Source: DATAAP01 sp041690495 (GTDB taxonomy: Bacteria; Pseudomonadota; Alphaproteobacteria; CACIAM-22H2). Taken from it: a DNA stretch of 64,000 nucleotides. Made by a program: the position numbers and the translations under genes. Shown here piece after piece: positions 1 through 8,755 of this stretch (position 1 is the first letter of the stretch; every line of letters begins with the position of its first letter). The stretch covers positions 372,001 through 436,000 of the forward strand of contig JAWLHE010000003.1 in the NCBI GenBank assembly GCA_041690495.1, given 5' to 3'. The notes beneath the pieces are model-generated. The model saw only the letters and a program-made list of their open reading frames with translations, was not told where the DNA came from and did no database searches.

Positions 1-615
1 CATGAGCAGATAGCCGAGGCCCTCGCGCGACGCGAACATCTCGCCGATCAGCGTGCCGAGCAAGGTCAGAGACAGCCCGACGCGAAGCCCGCTCAGCAGC
101 TCCGGCAATGCCGAGGGGAGCAGGACATGGAGAGCCACTTGCGACGGGCTCATGCGCAGGCTGTGCGCGGCCTTGATGAAGACGACCGGTATGTTTTGCA
201 CCCCGGTCATTACGAACAGCGTGATCGGCATGATGCCATGGATGGCGCCGAACGCGACCTTGGCGGACAGGCCGAGGCCGAAGATCAGCAGGATCATCGG
301 ATACAGGGTCACCTTCGGCAGCGCATAGAGCGCCGTCAGGATCGGCTCGGCGACGGCACCCGCCACGCGCGATGCGCCAAGCCAGGCCCCGAGGCCGACA
401 CCGCCCACGGCTGCGATCGCGAAGGCCAGGGCAACCGCCTCGAGCGAGGCAAGGGCATGGCTTGCGAATCCGTCATCCGTGATCAGCCTGCCTGCCGTCA
501 GCACGGTGGCCAGCGGCGACGGCATGGCAAATTCGCCGGCCCAATGGTGCAAGGCCTGCCAGGCAAGGAGCACGCCGCCGGCGACGAGGAGGCGGTCGAT
601 TGCCGTCCTGCTCAT
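1..615 (-). CDS. ABC transporter permease (NitT/TauT type), truncated by the window edge
   Basis: Inner-membrane permease of a nitrate/sulfonate/bicarbonate-class ABC importer. The frame is open from an ATG at 615 down to base 1, so the first 205 residues are visible and the C-terminus lies outside. The translation starts MSRTAIDRLLVAGG and has several hydrophobic segments. A region resembling the EAA loop that docks the ATPase comes late (AAHSLRMSPSQVALHVLLPSALPELLSGL). The start overlaps the stop of the next permease as ATGA, which suggests translational coupling. The ATPase subunit is not seen and may lie to the left. Substrate unknown. Confidence 0.85.
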   Translation of the reverse strand, partial: MSRTAIDRLLVAGGVLLAWQALHHWAGEFAMPSPLATVLTAGRLITDDGFASHALASLEAVALAFAIAAVGGVGLGAWLGASRVAGAVAEPILTALYALPKVTLYPMILLIFGLGLSAKVAFGAIHGIMPITLFVMTGVQNIPVVFIKAAHSLRMSPSQVALHVLLPSALPELLSGLRVGLSLTLLGTLIGEMFASREGLGYLLM

Positions 616-1370
616 ATTCGCTCCCGGCGCCGCCGCATCCTCTGCTCGAACGCATACAGCAGAAGATTGATCGCGGTGACCGATCCGAGCACGAGCAGCA
701 TCAGCGCATACATCGTCCGGTTCTCGAACTCGTTATACGCGAAGGCGATGGCATGGCCGAGGCCGACCGTCGACAGTATGAACTCGGCCGCGATGACGCC
801 GATGAAGCAGTAGGCCACCGCAAGCTTGATCCCGGAGATCAGATAGGGAAACGCGGACGGGATCATGATCCACGCGATCGTCTGCAGCGGCGAAAGCCTC
901 AGCACCCGCGCGGTCTTTTCGAACGACCGCGGCACGCGATCAAGCCCGTTCATCGTATTGATCGCCATGACGACGATGGCGAACATCGCGCCGACGATGA
1001 TCATCGGGATCTCGTTCAGCCCGAAGATCAGAATCAATGTCGGATAGAACACGAAGACCGGCACCGCGTAGTAGCTGGTCAGCAGCGGAGCCACGGCACG
1101 CTTGAGCCGCGGCGCCGCGTGCAGTCCGATCCCGAGGAGGATCCCCAGGACGATCGAAACGGCGATCGCGATCGCGACGACTCTCGTCGTCGCCACGATG
1201 TCGTCCGTCGCCTTGCCGGAGGCGAGCAGTTCAGCGAGGCCCGCGGCCATCGCCGACGGCGGCACCATCGTCAGCGGGTCGATGACGTGCAGCCGGCACA
1301 GCGCCTCGAGCAGGCCGACGGCGAGCGCGACGACCGCGATCCGCAGAAATGCGATGCGCCGCGCGCTCAT
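612..1370 (-). CDS. ABC transporter permease (NitT/TauT, SsuC-like)
   Basis: 252-residue inner-membrane permease of the binding-protein-dependent transport family used for nitrate, taurine or sulfonates. About six hydrophobic segments are visible, starting with one at residues 7-25. The cytoplasmic ATPase-coupling loop is near residues 150-180 (FEKTARVLRLSPLQTIAWIM, then PSAFPYLISG). Length is normal for the family. It sits between the binding-protein gene and a second permease, so the importer has two different permease subunits. The 87-bp gap to the binding-protein gene holds only a small GC hairpin (1427-1440). The substrate cannot be read from the sequence. Confidence 0.9.
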   Translation of the reverse strand: MSARRIAFLRIAVVALAVGLLEALCRLHVIDPLTMVPPSAMAAGLAELLASGKATDDIVATTRVVAIAIAVSIVLGILLGIGLHAAPRLKRAVAPLLTSYYAVPVFVFYPTLILIFGLNEIPMIIVGAMFAIVVMAINTMNGLDRVPRSFEKTARVLRLSPLQTIAWIMIPSAFPYLISGIKLAVAYCFIGVIAAEFILSTVGLGHAIAFAYNEFENRTMYALMLLVLGSVTAINLLLYAFEQRMRRRRERI

Positions 1371-1457
1371 CCGCGCGCCCCCGGCCGCCCATGCCGAAGC
1401 GAGAACGTTGCGGTCATCCCGGAGAGCCCGCTCGCGCGGGGGCGCCTGCGGTCCGCC

Positions 1458-2435
1458 TCAAAGCGCCTTCTTCAGATCGGCGGGCAGATAGCTCTGGTCG
1501 ATGACCTCGTTCCAGTCAACGCCCGTGCCTCCGGCCGCATTGATCAGATCCAAGCCCTCGATATTCGCATCGAGCCCCTCCCGGTCGAAATCGCCGCGGC
1601 TCCAGTACCCGACCTTTGCAAACTTCGCCGTCACCGCCTCCGCGACCGCCGGCTCCAGCCCATGTGTCTTCGCGATGATCGCCGCCGCCGCGGTCGGGTC
1701 CGCATAGATCGTCTCGACGGCCTTGCGCCGCGCCGCGATGATGCCGCGGACGAGATCGCCGTTGTCCTTCAGCCAGCTCCGCTGGGCGAAGCCGACCGTC
1801 TGCGTCAACGATGGAACATAATCGCCGAACGCGAAGGCCGGCCGGAACTTCTTCGACAGCCGGGTCGCTATTGGCTCGATCACCGGCATTACGTCGATCG
1901 CGCCCTGGCCCAGCATGGTGATGCCCTCGCGCAGGCCGCCGGTCGCGATCAGAGTGAAGGAGTCGGGCGAGATCCCGGCGCGCTTCCAGACCATCCGGCC
2001 CAGCATGTCGCTGCCGGAGTTCGGATTGGTGTAGCCGACGCGCTTGCCCTTCAGATCGTCGATGCCCTTGATTGGGCTGTCGCGCTTCACGAGCCAGTAC
2101 ATGTCGGTCTCGCCGGAAACGGCGGCGCTGACGATGACCAGATCGACGCCCTTCGAGCGCGCGGCGAGCACGGCGCCCACGCCCGCCTCGCCGAACTTGA
2201 TTCCGCTGGCGAGGACCGCGCGCACGGTGTCGCCGCCGCCCTTGCCCGCCGAAATGCCGTCGATCGGCAGTCCGGCCTCCTTGAAAAGTCCCTTCTCCAT
2301 CGCGATCGCGTAGGGCGCACCCTGCATCAGAGCGCCGTAATGGGCGACCGTAACGTCGGCGGCGCGGGCTGCGCCGCCGACCATCGCCGCCGCGATGGCG
2401 CAGAGCGACATGCCCAGAAACAAGAAGCGTTTCAT
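1458..2435 (-). CDS. ABC transporter substrate-binding protein (NMT1/THI5-like)
   Basis: 325-residue periplasmic binding protein. An N-terminal signal peptide (KRFLFLGMSLCAIAAAMVGG) ends near ARA-AD at residues 24-26. The mature part starts VTVAHYGALMQGAPYAIAMEKG, typical of NitT/TauT/NMT1-type receptors, with a central KGKRVGYTNPNSGSD segment. A strong GGAGGAG Shine-Dalgarno lies 5 nt before the ATG. It is the first transporter gene, downstream of the GntR regulator on the same strand, so the regulator probably senses the imported compound or a metabolite. Ligand unknown. Confidence 0.88.
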   Translation of the reverse strand: MKRFLFLGMSLCAIAAAMVGGAARAADVTVAHYGALMQGAPYAIAMEKGLFKEAGLPIDGISAGKGGGDTVRAVLASGIKFGEAGVGAVLAARSKGVDLVIVSAAVSGETDMYWLVKRDSPIKGIDDLKGKRVGYTNPNSGSDMLGRMVWKRAGISPDSFTLIATGGLREGITMLGQGAIDVMPVIEPIATRLSKKFRPAFAFGDYVPSLTQTVGFAQRSWLKDNGDLVRGIIAARRKAVETIYADPTAAAAIIAKTHGLEPAVAEAVTAKFAKVGYWSRGDFDREGLDANIEGLDLINAAGGTGVDWNEVIDQSYLPADLKKAL

Positions 2436-2486
2436 GATCTCCTCCCGTTGGTTCGATTCAGTCTGTGGACCGGCTCGCCGGACGCT

Positions 2487-3173
2487 TCAAGGTCCGAAGA
2501 GCGCATCAGGCAGGATGGCGACCGCCTCGGCCGAGCGGCGCACATGCCGGCGCATGGCTTCGTCGGCGCCATCGCCGTCGCCGGCGAGAATTGCCTCGGC
2601 GACCGCGCGATGGCCCGCCGACGACACGGCGATCGTCTGCGGATTCAGGACGATCCGGAACTGGAGCCTGAGAAGCGGCAGCCGGAGCGCGGCGACCTGC
2701 GCTTCCAGAAAAGGATTGTCCGCGAGGCGCACGACATCGGCATGGAAGCGCGCGTTGTGGTCCGGATAGGCGGCCGACTCCCCGTCCGGCGCACAGGCGG
2801 GGCCGTCACGCAATGACGCCGCCATCTCCGGACCGGCCGCGCACACCCGCTCGGCCGCTAGGCGCGCCGCAAGCCCCTCGAGCACCTCGCGCACGCGGTA
2901 AACAGCCGCAACGTCGGTACGGGAGAGCCGACGGACCGCGACGCCGCGATGCGGTACCGTCAGCAGCAGACCCTCGGCCGCCAGCCGCCGCGTCGCCTCC
3001 CGCACCGGGCCGCGGCTGACCGACAGATCGCGCGTCAGATCGGCCTCGATGAGACGCTGGCCGGGCGCGTAACGGCCCGCCCTGATCCCCTCGACGATGG
3101 CGCGCGCGACCCTGTCGACCGCCGATTCGGCGGGCGGCGCGCCGGCCGCCGATTCCATCTCCTCGTGTCCCAC
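2487..3173 (-). CDS. GntR-family transcriptional regulator (FadR/FCD subfamily)
   Basis: 228 residues. An N-terminal winged helix-turn-helix (residues about 18-85; LTRDLSVSRGPVREATRRLA is the recognition region) is followed by an all-helical FCD ligand-binding domain. His/Asp residues typical of metal- and acid-sensing FCD proteins are visible (NARFHADVVRLADNPFL). The gene is divergent from the cupin gene, and the gap holds a match to the FCD operator consensus TNGTNNNACNA. It probably represses the transporter, the cupin gene or both, with an organic acid or related catabolic substrate as inducer; that is inference. Confidence 0.9.
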   Translation of the reverse strand: MGHEEMESAAGAPPAESAVDRVARAIVEGIRAGRYAPGQRLIEADLTRDLSVSRGPVREATRRLAAEGLLLTVPHRGVAVRRLSRTDVAAVYRVREVLEGLAARLAAERVCAAGPEMAASLRDGPACAPDGESAAYPDHNARFHADVVRLADNPFLEAQVAALRLPLLRLQFRIVLNPQTIAVSSAGHRAVAEAILAGDGDGADEAMRRHVRRSAEAVAILPDALFGP

Positions 3174-3200
3174 GGCGGGGTTCCTTCACTTCATTCTTTG

Positions 3201-3211
3201 TCGTTGTACGA
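3201..3211. promoter_or_regulatory. Candidate GntR/FCD operator
   Basis: TCGTTGTACGA matches the FadR-subfamily consensus TNGTNNNACNA exactly. It is a near-palindrome with TCGT and ACGA arms around three bases. It lies in the 84-bp gap between the divergent GntR gene (start 3173) and the cupin gene (start 3258), where an autoregulatory site would be expected. The motif match is seen directly; binding is inferred. Confidence 0.5.
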
Positions 3212-3257
3212 TCTTGTCCTACATTTTTCCATCACGTTTCCAGTTCCGAGGAGCCCC

Positions 3258-4154
3258 ATGCGCGCCGTCAACGAAGCCGAAATCGCATACCGCCCGGTGT
3301 CCGGTCACCGGACCGGCGACATCCAGTTCAAGCGCCTGCTCCAGGGCGATCCGGGCGCCCTCGACAACTATGAGCTGTCTCTCGTCCGCAACCGCGGCAG
3401 CTATTATACGCCGCGGCACCGGCACAATTTCGACCAGATGCGGCTCGTGGTCGAAGGCGAGTTCGGCTATGCGACGCGCAAGAAGATGCGGGCGGGCGAT
3501 GCCGGCTACTTCCCCGAAGGCACCTATTACGGCCCGCAGACCGTCACCGACTCCGTGATGCTTATCCTGCAATGCGGCGCGCCGTCCGGCGCCGGCTTCC
3601 TCGACTACGACTCCCTGCACCAGGGCCATCTCGAGATGGAGAAGCTCGGCCGCTTCGAGAACGGCATATTCCACCGCAACCCGGGCTCCAACCAGCCCGC
3701 CGGGCGCCGCAAGCAGGACAGCTACGAAGCGATCTGGGAGCACAAGCGCGGCCGCAGGCTCACCTACCCCAAGGCCCGGTATGCCGAGCCGGTCATCATG
3801 AACACGGCGGCTTTCGACTGGCATCCCACCGCCGCGGCCGGCGTCCAGACGAAGCTGCTCGGCCACTTCGTCCGCGACACGCGGATGGAAATGCTGAAGA
3901 TCGACCAGGACGCAGACGCCCTTGTCGCAGCGCCCGGCGCTATTCAGCTTCTCTATGTCCTGTCGGGCGAAGGCCGCGCCTTCGTCGAGGGCGCGGGGCT
4001 GCACGACGCGACGGCCTGGCGCGGCGGCTCGGCCATCGAGATCGCCCGCGGCGAGACCGTAAGGCTGCAGGCCACGCAAACGGCCGAGATATTCCTGGTG
4101 GGGATGTCCGCGATCGCGGGGCTCGCCGACATTCCGAACGCCCGCGCGGCCTGA
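3258..4154 (+). CDS. Cupin-domain protein
   Basis: 298 residues with two cupin-like halves. The first (residues about 35-105) contains YYTPRHRHNFDQMRLVVEGE, the usual metal-ligand pattern with two His, then a Gly-rich turn and PEGTYYGPQ. The second (about 190-290) is a weaker beta-barrel repeat. The start chosen is the ATG with GAGGAG just upstream. The frame is open further 5', but that part overlaps the divergent regulator. It is probably a small-molecule dioxygenase, isomerase or sensor in the pathway served by the neighbouring importer and GMC oxidoreductase. Exact reaction unknown. Confidence 0.8.
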   Translation: MRAVNEAEIAYRPVSGHRTGDIQFKRLLQGDPGALDNYELSLVRNRGSYYTPRHRHNFDQMRLVVEGEFGYATRKKMRAGDAGYFPEGTYYGPQTVTDSVMLILQCGAPSGAGFLDYDSLHQGHLEMEKLGRFENGIFHRNPGSNQPAGRRKQDSYEAIWEHKRGRRLTYPKARYAEPVIMNTAAFDWHPTAAAGVQTKLLGHFVRDTRMEMLKIDQDADALVAAPGAIQLLYVLSGEGRAFVEGAGLHDATAWRGGSAIEIARGETVRLQATQTAEIFLVGMSAIAGLADIPNARAA

Positions 4155-4157
4155 AGG

Positions 4158-5798
4158 CTAGGCTGCCCTCGCCGCTCCGCGCCGGTCTTCCCTGATCATG
4201 TCGGAAGCCTTCTCGGCGATCATGATGGTCGGCGAGTTGGTGTTTCCGGATGTGATGGTCGGCATGATCGAGGCGTCGGCGACGCGCAGGCCGTCGATGC
4301 CGTGCACGCGCAGCCGCGCGTCGACGACGGCGAGCGCATCGTCGCCCATCTTGCACGTGCCGACCGGGTGGAAGATGGTCGTGCCGATGTCGCCGGCGGC
4401 GCGTGCGAGGTCCTCGTCGCTCCGGAATTTCGGGCCGGGCCGATATTCCTCGGGCTCGAACCGCGCCAGCGCCGGCGCCGCGCAGATGCGGCGCGTCAGG
4501 CGGATCGCCGCGGCGGCGACGCGGCGATCCTCGGCCTCGCGCAGATAGTTCGGCTTGATCGCCGGGTGCTGGCGCGGGTCGGCATCCCTGATTCGCACCC
4601 AGCCGCGGCTGACCGGGCGCAGATTGCACACCGACGCCGTGAACGCCGGAAACGGGTGCAGCGGGTCGCCGAACTTGTCGAGGCTGAGCGGCTGCACGTG
4701 ATATTCGAGATCGGGCGTGTCGCGCGACGGATCGCTTTTCGCGAAGCAGCCGAGCTGGCTCGGCGCCATGGTCAGCGGCCCGCGACGCAGGAACAGGTAC
4801 TGCAGGCCCATGCCGCAGCGGCCGATGACGCGGTTCGCCACCTCGTTCAGGGTACGCGTGTTCTTCACCTTGTAGACCGTGCGGATCTGCAGGTGGTCCT
4901 GCAGGTTCTCGCCCACGCCCGGCAGATCATGCCGCACGGGAACGCCATGCTGGCGCAGCAGGTCGCCCGGGCCGATGCCGGAGACCTGCAGGAGCTGCGG
5001 CGAGCCGATGGCGCCGGCAGCGAGGATCACCTCGCCGCGCGAAGCGGCATAGCAGGTGCGGCCGCCCTGCCAGAACTCGATTCCGGCGGCGCGCTTTCCG
5101 TCGAGACGAATCGCCTTCGCCTGCGCGCCGGTCATGACGCGCAGGTTCGGCCGCTTCATCGCCGGGCGCAGGAAGCCCTTCGCGGTGGTCCAGCGCACGC
5201 CGCGGCGCTGATTGACCTGGAAATAGCCGCAGCCCTCGTTGTCGCCGCGGTTGAAATCGTCGGTCTTGCGGATGCCGACCTCCTCGGCCGCATCGCGGAA
5301 GGCATCGAGAATCTCCCAGCGCAGCCGCATCTCCTCGACGCGCCACTCGCCGCCCGCACCGTGATGCGCGTCGGCGCCGTGCACGTGGTCCTGCGAGCGC
5401 TTGAAGTACGGCAGCACGTCGTCCCACGCCCAGCCGGCATTGCCGAGCTGGCGCCACAGGTCATAGTCGCGCGCCTGGCCGCGCATGTAGATCATGCCGT
5501 TGATCGCCGAGCAGCCGCCCAGCACGCGGCCGCGCGGATAGTTGAGCGCGCGGCCGTTCAGCCCTTCCTCGCGCTCGGTCCTGAAGCACCAGTCGGTGCG
5601 CGGATTGTTCTGGGTGTAGAGATAGCCGATCGGAATGTGGATCCAGATGTAATTGTCGCGGCCGCCGGCCTCGAGCAGCAGCACGCTGACCGACGGATCG
5701 GCGCTGAGACGGTTGGCGAGCACGCAGCCCGCCGAACCGGCGCCGACCACGACATAGTCGAAGCTGCCGATATCGACGACGTTCTCCGCCCTGTCCAT
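4158..5798 (-). CDS. GMC-family FAD-dependent oxidoreductase (choline dehydrogenase-like)
   Basis: 546 residues. An N-terminal FAD-binding dinucleotide fold (VVVGAGSAGCVLANRLS at about 16-32, with LLLEAG after it) is followed by the first GMC signature near GRVLGGCSAINGMIYMRG. The second signature region is GEVILAAGAIGSPQLLQVSG. The C-terminal active-site segment has FHPVGTCKMG and ITSGNTNSPTIMIAEKA, which hold the conserved His and Asn of alcohol oxidation. Full family length. It converges with the cupin gene with a 3-bp gap and probably oxidises an alcohol in the same catabolic route. Substrate not assignable. Confidence 0.92.
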   Translation of the reverse strand: MDRAENVVDIGSFDYVVVGAGSAGCVLANRLSADPSVSVLLLEAGGRDNYIWIHIPIGYLYTQNNPRTDWCFRTEREEGLNGRALNYPRGRVLGGCSAINGMIYMRGQARDYDLWRQLGNAGWAWDDVLPYFKRSQDHVHGADAHHGAGGEWRVEEMRLRWEILDAFRDAAEEVGIRKTDDFNRGDNEGCGYFQVNQRRGVRWTTAKGFLRPAMKRPNLRVMTGAQAKAIRLDGKRAAGIEFWQGGRTCYAASRGEVILAAGAIGSPQLLQVSGIGPGDLLRQHGVPVRHDLPGVGENLQDHLQIRTVYKVKNTRTLNEVANRVIGRCGMGLQYLFLRRGPLTMAPSQLGCFAKSDPSRDTPDLEYHVQPLSLDKFGDPLHPFPAFTASVCNLRPVSRGWVRIRDADPRQHPAIKPNYLREAEDRRVAAAAIRLTRRICAAPALARFEPEEYRPGPKFRSDEDLARAAGDIGTTIFHPVGTCKMGDDALAVVDARLRVHGIDGLRVADASIMPTITSGNTNSPTIMIAEKASDMIREDRRGAARAA

Positions 5799-5867
5799 AC
5801 CGCGTCCCTCCCCGACGGTTTCCCGTCGAGTATCACCATTGCCGGCGAGGCGGCAAGGCGGGCGGGG

Positions 5868-6635
5868 TCAGATGATGCGCGCGACTTCGATCGGGCGGCT
5901 GCGTCCGCGCAGGCGGTGGCGGCGCAGCTCGGACATCCCGTCCCGGCCGGCGGCGCGGAGCGCCGCGGAACTGGCCAACCCGACCACATCGTCGCCCGGC
6001 GTGAAATAGGTCTTGGCGAGCTGCTCGATGCGCTGACCGGTATTGACCGTGTCGCCGAAGATCGCGGGGCCCGCGCCGGGCGCACCGATGTCGCCGGTGG
6101 CCACCATGCCGGTATGGAGGCCGAGCCGCATCCGGATCGGCATGCGGCCGCGCACCGCATTCTCGGCGCGCACCGTCGCGGCGATCGCGTGCGCCGCGCG
6201 CCAGGCACGAGAAGCATGGTCCGGCTGCGCCTCGGGCGCACCCCAATACGCCATCACCGAGTCGCCGACGAACTTGTCGAACGTGCCGCCCTCGTCGGCA
6301 ACGCGATCGGCGATCAAATGGACGTAGCGGGCGAGAAACGCCGCCGTCTCGACCGCCGGCATGCGCTCGGCCAGGCGGGTGAAGCCGGAGATGTCGGTGA
6401 ACAGGACCGTGACCACACAGGTCCGCAGCACCGGCGCCGCCGCGGCCTCGCCGGCCGGCGGAAGCTGCCAGGACGAGCGGGCCAGATGTCCCGCCGTCTC
6501 GTTCATCCCCTGCATCAGCGCAAGATTCGTGCGGACCATCGGCTCGACCACCCCCTGGATGGTCGCAACCGCGGCGTTGAAGGCGTCCAGCGCCAGCGAC
6601 ATGGCCGGCTCCGGCCGCCGCAGATACCGTCCCAT
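5868..6635 (-). CDS. Class III adenylate cyclase
   Basis: 255 residues. The N-terminal ~75 residues form a helical region of unknown role. The catalytic domain follows: metal Asp in LFTDISGFTRLAERMP, substrate Lys and second metal Asp in FDKFVGDSVMAYWGAP, and transition-state Asn and Arg in GDTVNTGQRIEQ. Lys plus Asp/Thr at the purine-specifying sites favours ATP over GTP, so the product is probably cAMP. No membrane segment or receiver domain is visible, so the input signal is unknown. It stands alone between the GMC gene and leuA on the same strand. Confidence 0.88.
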   Translation of the reverse strand: MGRYLRRPEPAMSLALDAFNAAVATIQGVVEPMVRTNLALMQGMNETAGHLARSSWQLPPAGEAAAAPVLRTCVVTVLFTDISGFTRLAERMPAVETAAFLARYVHLIADRVADEGGTFDKFVGDSVMAYWGAPEAQPDHASRAWRAAHAIAATVRAENAVRGRMPIRMRLGLHTGMVATGDIGAPGAGPAIFGDTVNTGQRIEQLAKTYFTPGDDVVGLASSAALRAAGRDGMSELRRHRLRGRSRPIEVARII

Positions 6636-6656
6636 CGGCGAACTCCCCGAACTAAG

Positions 6657-6686
6657 CCGGAGCCGCGGCCAAGGCCGCGGCTCCGG
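6657..6686 (-). terminator. Strong GC hairpin downstream of leuA
   Basis: A perfect 14-bp inverted repeat (CCGGAGCCGCGGCC and its complement) is separated by two bases. It lies 90 bp past the leuA stop and 22 bp before the cyclase start. There is no T-tract on either side, so it may be a factor-assisted terminator, an RNA-stability element or a barrier limiting read-through from leuA into the cyclase gene. Confidence 0.4.
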
Positions 6687-6775
6687 AACAGCGCCAATTC
6701 ATTTGTGGGCGAATGAATGGAGGGAGCCGGCAGACATTACAAACGCGATTGCGTCACCGATTGCATGAATTCCGC

Positions 6776-8491
6776 TCACGCATCGGGGACGGCCCCGGCC
6801 GGGGCGGCCCGGACAGCCGAGCCGTCCTGCCCGCGCAGCGCCCGGTTGACCGCGCTGACCACGGCGCGGAGCGAGGCGACGACGATGTCGGCGTCCAGCC
6901 CGACCCCGAACAGCGGCTGCCCGTCGATGTCCGTCTCGACATAGGCGGCCGCCCGGGCGTCGGCGCCCTGCGTGACCGCATGCTCGCGAAAATCGCGGAT
7001 CTCGACGGCGAGGCCGCATTCGGCGCGCAAGGCCTCGACAAAGGCGTCGATCGGGCCGTTGCCGCGGCCGCGAACCACCTTCGTCTCGCCGTTCAGCCGC
7101 ACCCGCGCCTCGATCTCGCGCTGCCCGCCGCCGGCGGCCGGCCAGGTCTTGTGGTCGATCAGCGCGAGGGCGCCGGGTGCCAGGTATTCGTCGCGGAAGG
7201 CATCCCACAGCGCCGCCGAGACCATCTCCTTGCCGGTGGCGTCGGTGATCCGCTGGACGATCCGGGCGAACTCGATCTGCAGGCGCCGCGGCAGGTCGAG
7301 CCCGTGATCGGCCTGCAGCAGATAGGCGACGCCGCCCTTGCCGGACTGGCTGTTGACACGGATCACCGCCTCGTAGCTGCGGCCGAGATCGGCGGGGTCG
7401 ATCGGCAGGTACGGCACCTCCCACAGCCCGCTGTTGCTGCCCTCCATCGCCGCGAAGCCCTTCTTGATCGCGTCCTGGTGCGAGCCGGAGAAGGCGGTGA
7501 AGACCAGCTCGCCGCCATAGGGATGGCGCGGATGCACCGGCAGCTGGTTGCAGTACTCGACCGTCTTCACGACCTCGTCGATGTCGCGGATGTCGAGAAG
7601 CGGGTCGACGCCCTGGCTGAACATGTTGAGCGCCAGCGTCACGACGTCGACATTGCCGGTGCGCTCGCCGTTGCCGAACAGCGTGCCCTCGACGCGGTCG
7701 CAGCCCGCCATCATCGCCAGCTCCGCGGCGGCGACGCCGGTGCCGCGATCGTTGTGCGGATGGACGCTGAGCACGATGCTGTCGCGGTTCTTCAGGTTGC
7801 GGCTCATCCACTCGATCTGGTCGGCGAAGATATTCGGCGTCGCCATCTCGACGGTGGACGGCAGGTTGAGGATGATCTTCTTCTGCGGCGTCGGCTGCCA
7901 CACGTCCATCACCGCCTCGCAGATCTCCTTCGCGAAATCGAGCTCGGTGCCGGTGAAGCTCTCCGGCGAATATTCGAGCACGACCTCGGTGCCGGTCAGG
8001 CGTTCCGCCAGCGCCTTGACCCGGCGGGTCCCGTTCACCGCGATGTCGACAATGCCCGGCCGGTCGAGGCCGAATACGACGCGGCGCTGCAGGGTCGAGG
8101 TCGAGTTGTAGAGATGAACGATGGCGCGGCGCGCGCCCCGAATGCTCTCGAAGGTGCGGTCGATCAGCTCGTCGCGCGCCTGGGTCAGCACCTGGATGGT
8201 GACGTCGTCCGGAATCAGGCCGCCGTCGATCAGTTCGCGCACGAAATCGAACTCGGTCTGCGATGCGGACGGGAAGCCGACCTCGATCTCCTTGAAGCCC
8301 ATGCGCACCAGCAGCTCGAACATGCGGCGCTTGCGCTCCGAGCCCATCGGCTCGATCAGCGCCTGGTTGCCGTCGCGCAGGTCGACGCTGCACCAGACCG
8401 GCGCCTTGTCGATGACGCGGCCGGGCCAGCGCCGGTCGGGCAGATCGATGGGCGTGAACGGTCGGTACTTGTGAATCGGCATCGCAGTCAT
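6776..8491 (-). CDS. leuA: 2-isopropylmalate synthase
   Basis: First committed enzyme of leucine synthesis: condenses acetyl-CoA with 2-oxoisovalerate. About 571 residues from the chosen start, typical of the longer (type 2) LeuA. The catalytic TIM barrel opens with CSVDLRDGNQALIEPMG, where the metal-binding Asp lies. It has the HxH-type motif in LSVHPHNDRGTG and a C-terminal LeuA regulatory domain (about 430-560) for leucine feedback. The ATG at 8491 has GAGG at 8-nt spacing; an ATG two codons upstream is also possible. A Leu-rich leader and alternative hairpins lie upstream, so control by attenuation is likely. Confidence 0.95.
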   Translation of the reverse strand: MTAMPIHKYRPFTPIDLPDRRWPGRVIDKAPVWCSVDLRDGNQALIEPMGSERKRRMFELLVRMGFKEIEVGFPSASQTEFDFVRELIDGGLIPDDVTIQVLTQARDELIDRTFESIRGARRAIVHLYNSTSTLQRRVVFGLDRPGIVDIAVNGTRRVKALAERLTGTEVVLEYSPESFTGTELDFAKEICEAVMDVWQPTPQKKIILNLPSTVEMATPNIFADQIEWMSRNLKNRDSIVLSVHPHNDRGTGVAAAELAMMAGCDRVEGTLFGNGERTGNVDVVTLALNMFSQGVDPLLDIRDIDEVVKTVEYCNQLPVHPRHPYGGELVFTAFSGSHQDAIKKGFAAMEGSNSGLWEVPYLPIDPADLGRSYEAVIRVNSQSGKGGVAYLLQADHGLDLPRRLQIEFARIVQRITDATGKEMVSAALWDAFRDEYLAPGALALIDHKTWPAAGGGQREIEARVRLNGETKVVRGRGNGPIDAFVEALRAECGLAVEIRDFREHAVTQGADARAAAYVETDIDGQPLFGVGLDADIVVASLRAVVSAVNRALRGQDGSAVRAAPAGAVPDA

Positions 8492-8681
8492 GGTCATGTC
8501 CTCGAATTGGTTGGGGAGCGAGCGGACGTGAGCGGCCGACGATCCTGCACGCAATGCGCGCGATCAGCGGCCGCCGATAAGTCGCTCGACGGGCAGCCAA
8601 CGCGGATGGAACGACGGGACTGCGCGATATGGATGGGGGGACACGGGCGGTTTTCCTGACAGCTTCGACGAAACGATGAGA

Positions 8682-8712
8682 CGCGGGCGGCCGGCGCCCG
8701 CGAGGGCACCGG
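8682..8712 (-). promoter_or_regulatory. leuA attenuator: two mutually exclusive hairpins
   Basis: Directly after the leader stop codon, CCGGTGCCC (8712-8704) can pair with GGGCGCCGG (8699-8691), 9 bp with one G-T. Alternatively CGCGGGCG (8702-8695) pairs perfectly with CGCCCGCG (8689-8682), 8 bp with a 5-nt loop, followed by a T-enriched stretch (TCTCATCGTTT). Both use bases 8699-8695, so only one can form. A ribosome finishing the leader would cover the first arm and favour the second, terminator-like hairpin. Stalling at early Leu codons would allow the first. This is inference from base pairing only. Confidence 0.6.
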
Positions 8713-8748
8713 TCAGATAAGTCGAAGCGTCGTAAGTCGGAAAACCAT
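8713..8748 (-). CDS. Leucine leader peptide for leuA
   Basis: An 11-codon frame, MVFRLTTLRLI, with three Leu (all CTT, a minor codon in the neighbouring genes), one Ile and one Val. Its stop codon abuts the attenuator hairpins upstream of leuA. There is no Shine-Dalgarno directly upstream. Instead a -10-like TAACCT ends 7 nt before the ATG, so the transcript may begin at the AUG as a leaderless message. The same design is known for trpL in Sinorhizobium. Too short for standard gene finders. Confidence 0.65.
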   Translation of the reverse strand: MVFRLTTLRLI

Positions 8749-8755
8749 GAAGCGC

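Noticed and set aside
600..2816. A 738-codon open frame on the + strand
   Set aside because: It lies opposite two ABC transporter genes and a GntR gene with clear motifs. Its translation is Arg/Asp/His-rich with no domain, typical of antisense frames in GC-rich DNA.
4302..6716. An 804-codon open frame on the + strand
   Set aside because: Opposite the GMC oxidoreductase and adenylate cyclase genes; composition is that of a GC-driven shadow frame.
8532..8574. Inverted repeat GCGGCCG/CGGCCGC just upstream of leuA
   Set aside because: The arms are 7 bp with a loop of about 29 bases; too weak to call beside the clearer attenuator hairpins.
6713..8659. A 648-codon open frame on the + strand
   Set aside because: Antisense to leuA, which has full family motifs.
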